Assembly: GCA_009776385.1 (NCBI GenBank)
Contig: WRFT01000009.1
Span: forward strand, 1 to 16,354
DNA: 16,354 nucleotides
Source of the DNA: Clostridia bacterium
GTDB lineage: Bacteria; Bacillota; Clostridia; Christensenellales; Aristaeellaceae
Direction of reading: 5' to 3'
The position numbers and the translations under genes were made by a program. The stretch's first letter is position 1; each line of letters opens with the position of its first letter. Below the pieces are notes generated by a model. It was not told the origin of the DNA. It worked only from the letters and a program-made list of their open reading frames with translations, and did no database searches. Positions 15,728-16,354 of the stretch are shown one piece after another.

Positions 15728-16021
15728 TTAGCAGCATCCGCCGCTGTCGTTGCACCCGCAGACAGGCTCCTTGCCGGTAAACCAGCTCATTAGGATTGCC
15801 GCCGCGCAGCCGGTGCCTGCCTTAACCTCAATCGCCCTTGCCGGGCAATTCAAGGCGCAGGCTCCGCATTCTATACAAAAATCCCTTTGGACAATCCGCG
15901 CCTTTTTTACATCCATGTCAAACACGCCATGCGGGCATACCTCTGTGCATTTACCGCAGCCGGTACATTTTTCAGCGTCAAAGGCAAGCGTGGTTACATT
16001 TTTTAAATATTGATGCTTCAT
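15728..16021 (-). CDS. hgcB: Mercury methylation ferredoxin HgcB
   Basis: A 97-residue 2[4Fe-4S] ferredoxin, the electron donor that reduces the corrinoid of HgcA during mercury methylation. Cluster motifs: C19/22/25/29 and C49/52/55/59, both full CxxCxxCxxxCP. Beyond an ordinary ferredoxin it has the HgcB hallmarks: a conserved Cys after the second cluster (C72, in GTGCAAAI), a GKEPxCGC segment (C88, C90) and a C-terminal vicinal pair C96-C97. The start is taken as the second of two ATGs (16021), because GGGAGG is 5 nt from it but only 2 nt from the first (16024). It follows the HgcA stop by 12 nt in the order hgcA-hgcB, the known arrangement. Without the neighbour it could pass as a generic ferredoxin; together they are convincing. 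Confidence 0.88.
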   Translation of the reverse strand: MKHQYLKNVTTLAFDAEKCTGCGKCTEVCPHGVFDMDVKKARIVQRDFCIECGACALNCPARAIEVKAGTGCAAAILMSWFTGKEPVCGCNDSGGCC

Positions 16022-16033
16022 CATAACCTCCCG

Positions 16034-16354
16034 TCAACCCATAAAGGTCTTTATCAATAGTAAAGTCACGCCCGACAAAAGCGAAACAGCCATCAAAGGG
16101 ATGGCGATTTTCATTTCCTTAAGTACGCCGGATGGTGATGTATAGGCTGACGCTCCGGTAAAGTTCATCGATAAATAGGCGGAACAGGTCGGTAGGGCAA
16201 GCATGTAACCAAGCCCCAAAAGCAAGAACGGCGGAGCAAGCCAACCATACGCCCATACCATAGCGGCTGTACCAATCATGCCTAAAAGCCAGCCCTTAAA
16301 CGCAAAGGCTTTTCCGGGGATGAACGGTAACAGGACAGGGGTGATTACCGTGCC
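16034..16354 (-). CDS. hgcA: Mercury methylation corrinoid protein HgcA, C-terminal membrane part (cut by window edge)
   Basis: The last 106 residues of a protein entering from the right edge. No start is claimed here; an internal ATG at 16279 is not the gene start. Visible: ITPVLLPFIPGKAFAFKG, two hydrophobic helices, then SAYLSMNFTGASAYTSPSG, then EMKIAIPL and a final helix. From memory of the family, the TPxLLPxxPGxAF and MNFTGxSxYTSxSG stretches are typical of the HgcA transmembrane domain, which follows the corrinoid-binding domain. HgcA transfers a methyl group from its cobalamin cofactor to Hg(II) at the inner face of the membrane. The cap-helix motif N(V/I)WCA(A/G)GK, the diagnostic site, lies outside the window and was not seen. 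The gene is followed by hgcB after 12 nt, which strongly supports the identification. Confidence 0.85.
   Translation of the reverse strand, partial: GTVITPVLLPFIPGKAFAFKGWLLGMIGTAAMVWAYGWLAPPFLLLGLGYMLALPTCSAYLSMNFTGASAYTSPSGVLKEMKIAIPLMAVSLLSGVTLLLIKTFMG

Noticed and set aside
15750..16013. Plus-strand open frame over hgcB
   Set aside because: It is an antisense shadow of a clear ferredoxin gene with intact cysteine motifs.
1..16354. CRISPR arrays, tRNA genes, transposases, attachment sites
   Set aside because: No regularly spaced direct repeats, cloverleaf-type sequence, transposase motif or terminal inverted repeats were seen on reading through.

Overview
The window looks like chromosomal DNA from an anaerobic, fermentative Firmicute (Clostridia-like). 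Evidence: a T-box riboswitch, strong AGGAGG-type ribosome binding sites with some GTG/TTG starts, [4Fe-4S]-rich proteins, an H-cluster [FeFe]-hydrogenase-type sensor and a bacteriohemerythrin domain. No ribosomal RNA, tRNA, insertion sequence, phage gene or CRISPR array was seen.

Layout. (1) 1-53, minus: the first codons of a gene leaving the left edge. (2) 214-3355, plus: promoter, T-box leader and a three-gene ABC importer (binding protein, permease, ATPase) of the TrpXYZ-like type. The leader reads as a tyrosine T-box (specifier TAC, UGGU acceptor-pairing bulge), not tryptophan. (3) 3382-10196, minus: a two-gene operon of giant hybrid histidine kinases. The first gene joins a 2[4Fe-4S] ferredoxin, an H-cluster hydrogenase-like domain, another FeS domain, three PAS-like regions, a kinase core and two receivers. 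The second joins a membrane-anchored extracytoplasmic Cache-like sensor, a kinase core, a receiver and a C-terminal hemerythrin domain. (4) 10423-10710, minus: a small DUF1905 protein, followed by about 400 bp with no supported gene. (5) 11116-13434, plus: a secreted protein with four lipocalin-like repeats and a zinc metallopeptidase domain. (6) 13467-13799, minus: a single-domain cupin, divergent from (7) 13977-15680, plus: a secreted BspA-like leucine-rich-repeat protein built from two similar modules. (8) 15728 to the right edge, minus: HgcB and the C-terminal membrane part of HgcA, the gene pair known to methylate mercury.

How the parts work together. The importer probably brings in an aromatic amino acid when tRNA-Tyr is uncharged. 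The kinase operon has the parts for H2/redox sensing (H-cluster, FeS), O2/NO or redox sensing (di-iron hemerythrin), and an external small-molecule signal (Cache). Its terminal receivers are closely alike, so both kinases may feed one phosphorelay whose phosphotransfer and output proteins lie outside this window. HgcAB is the other notable item. The secreted protease and LRR protein suggest interaction with surfaces or a host, but no direct target can be read from the sequence.
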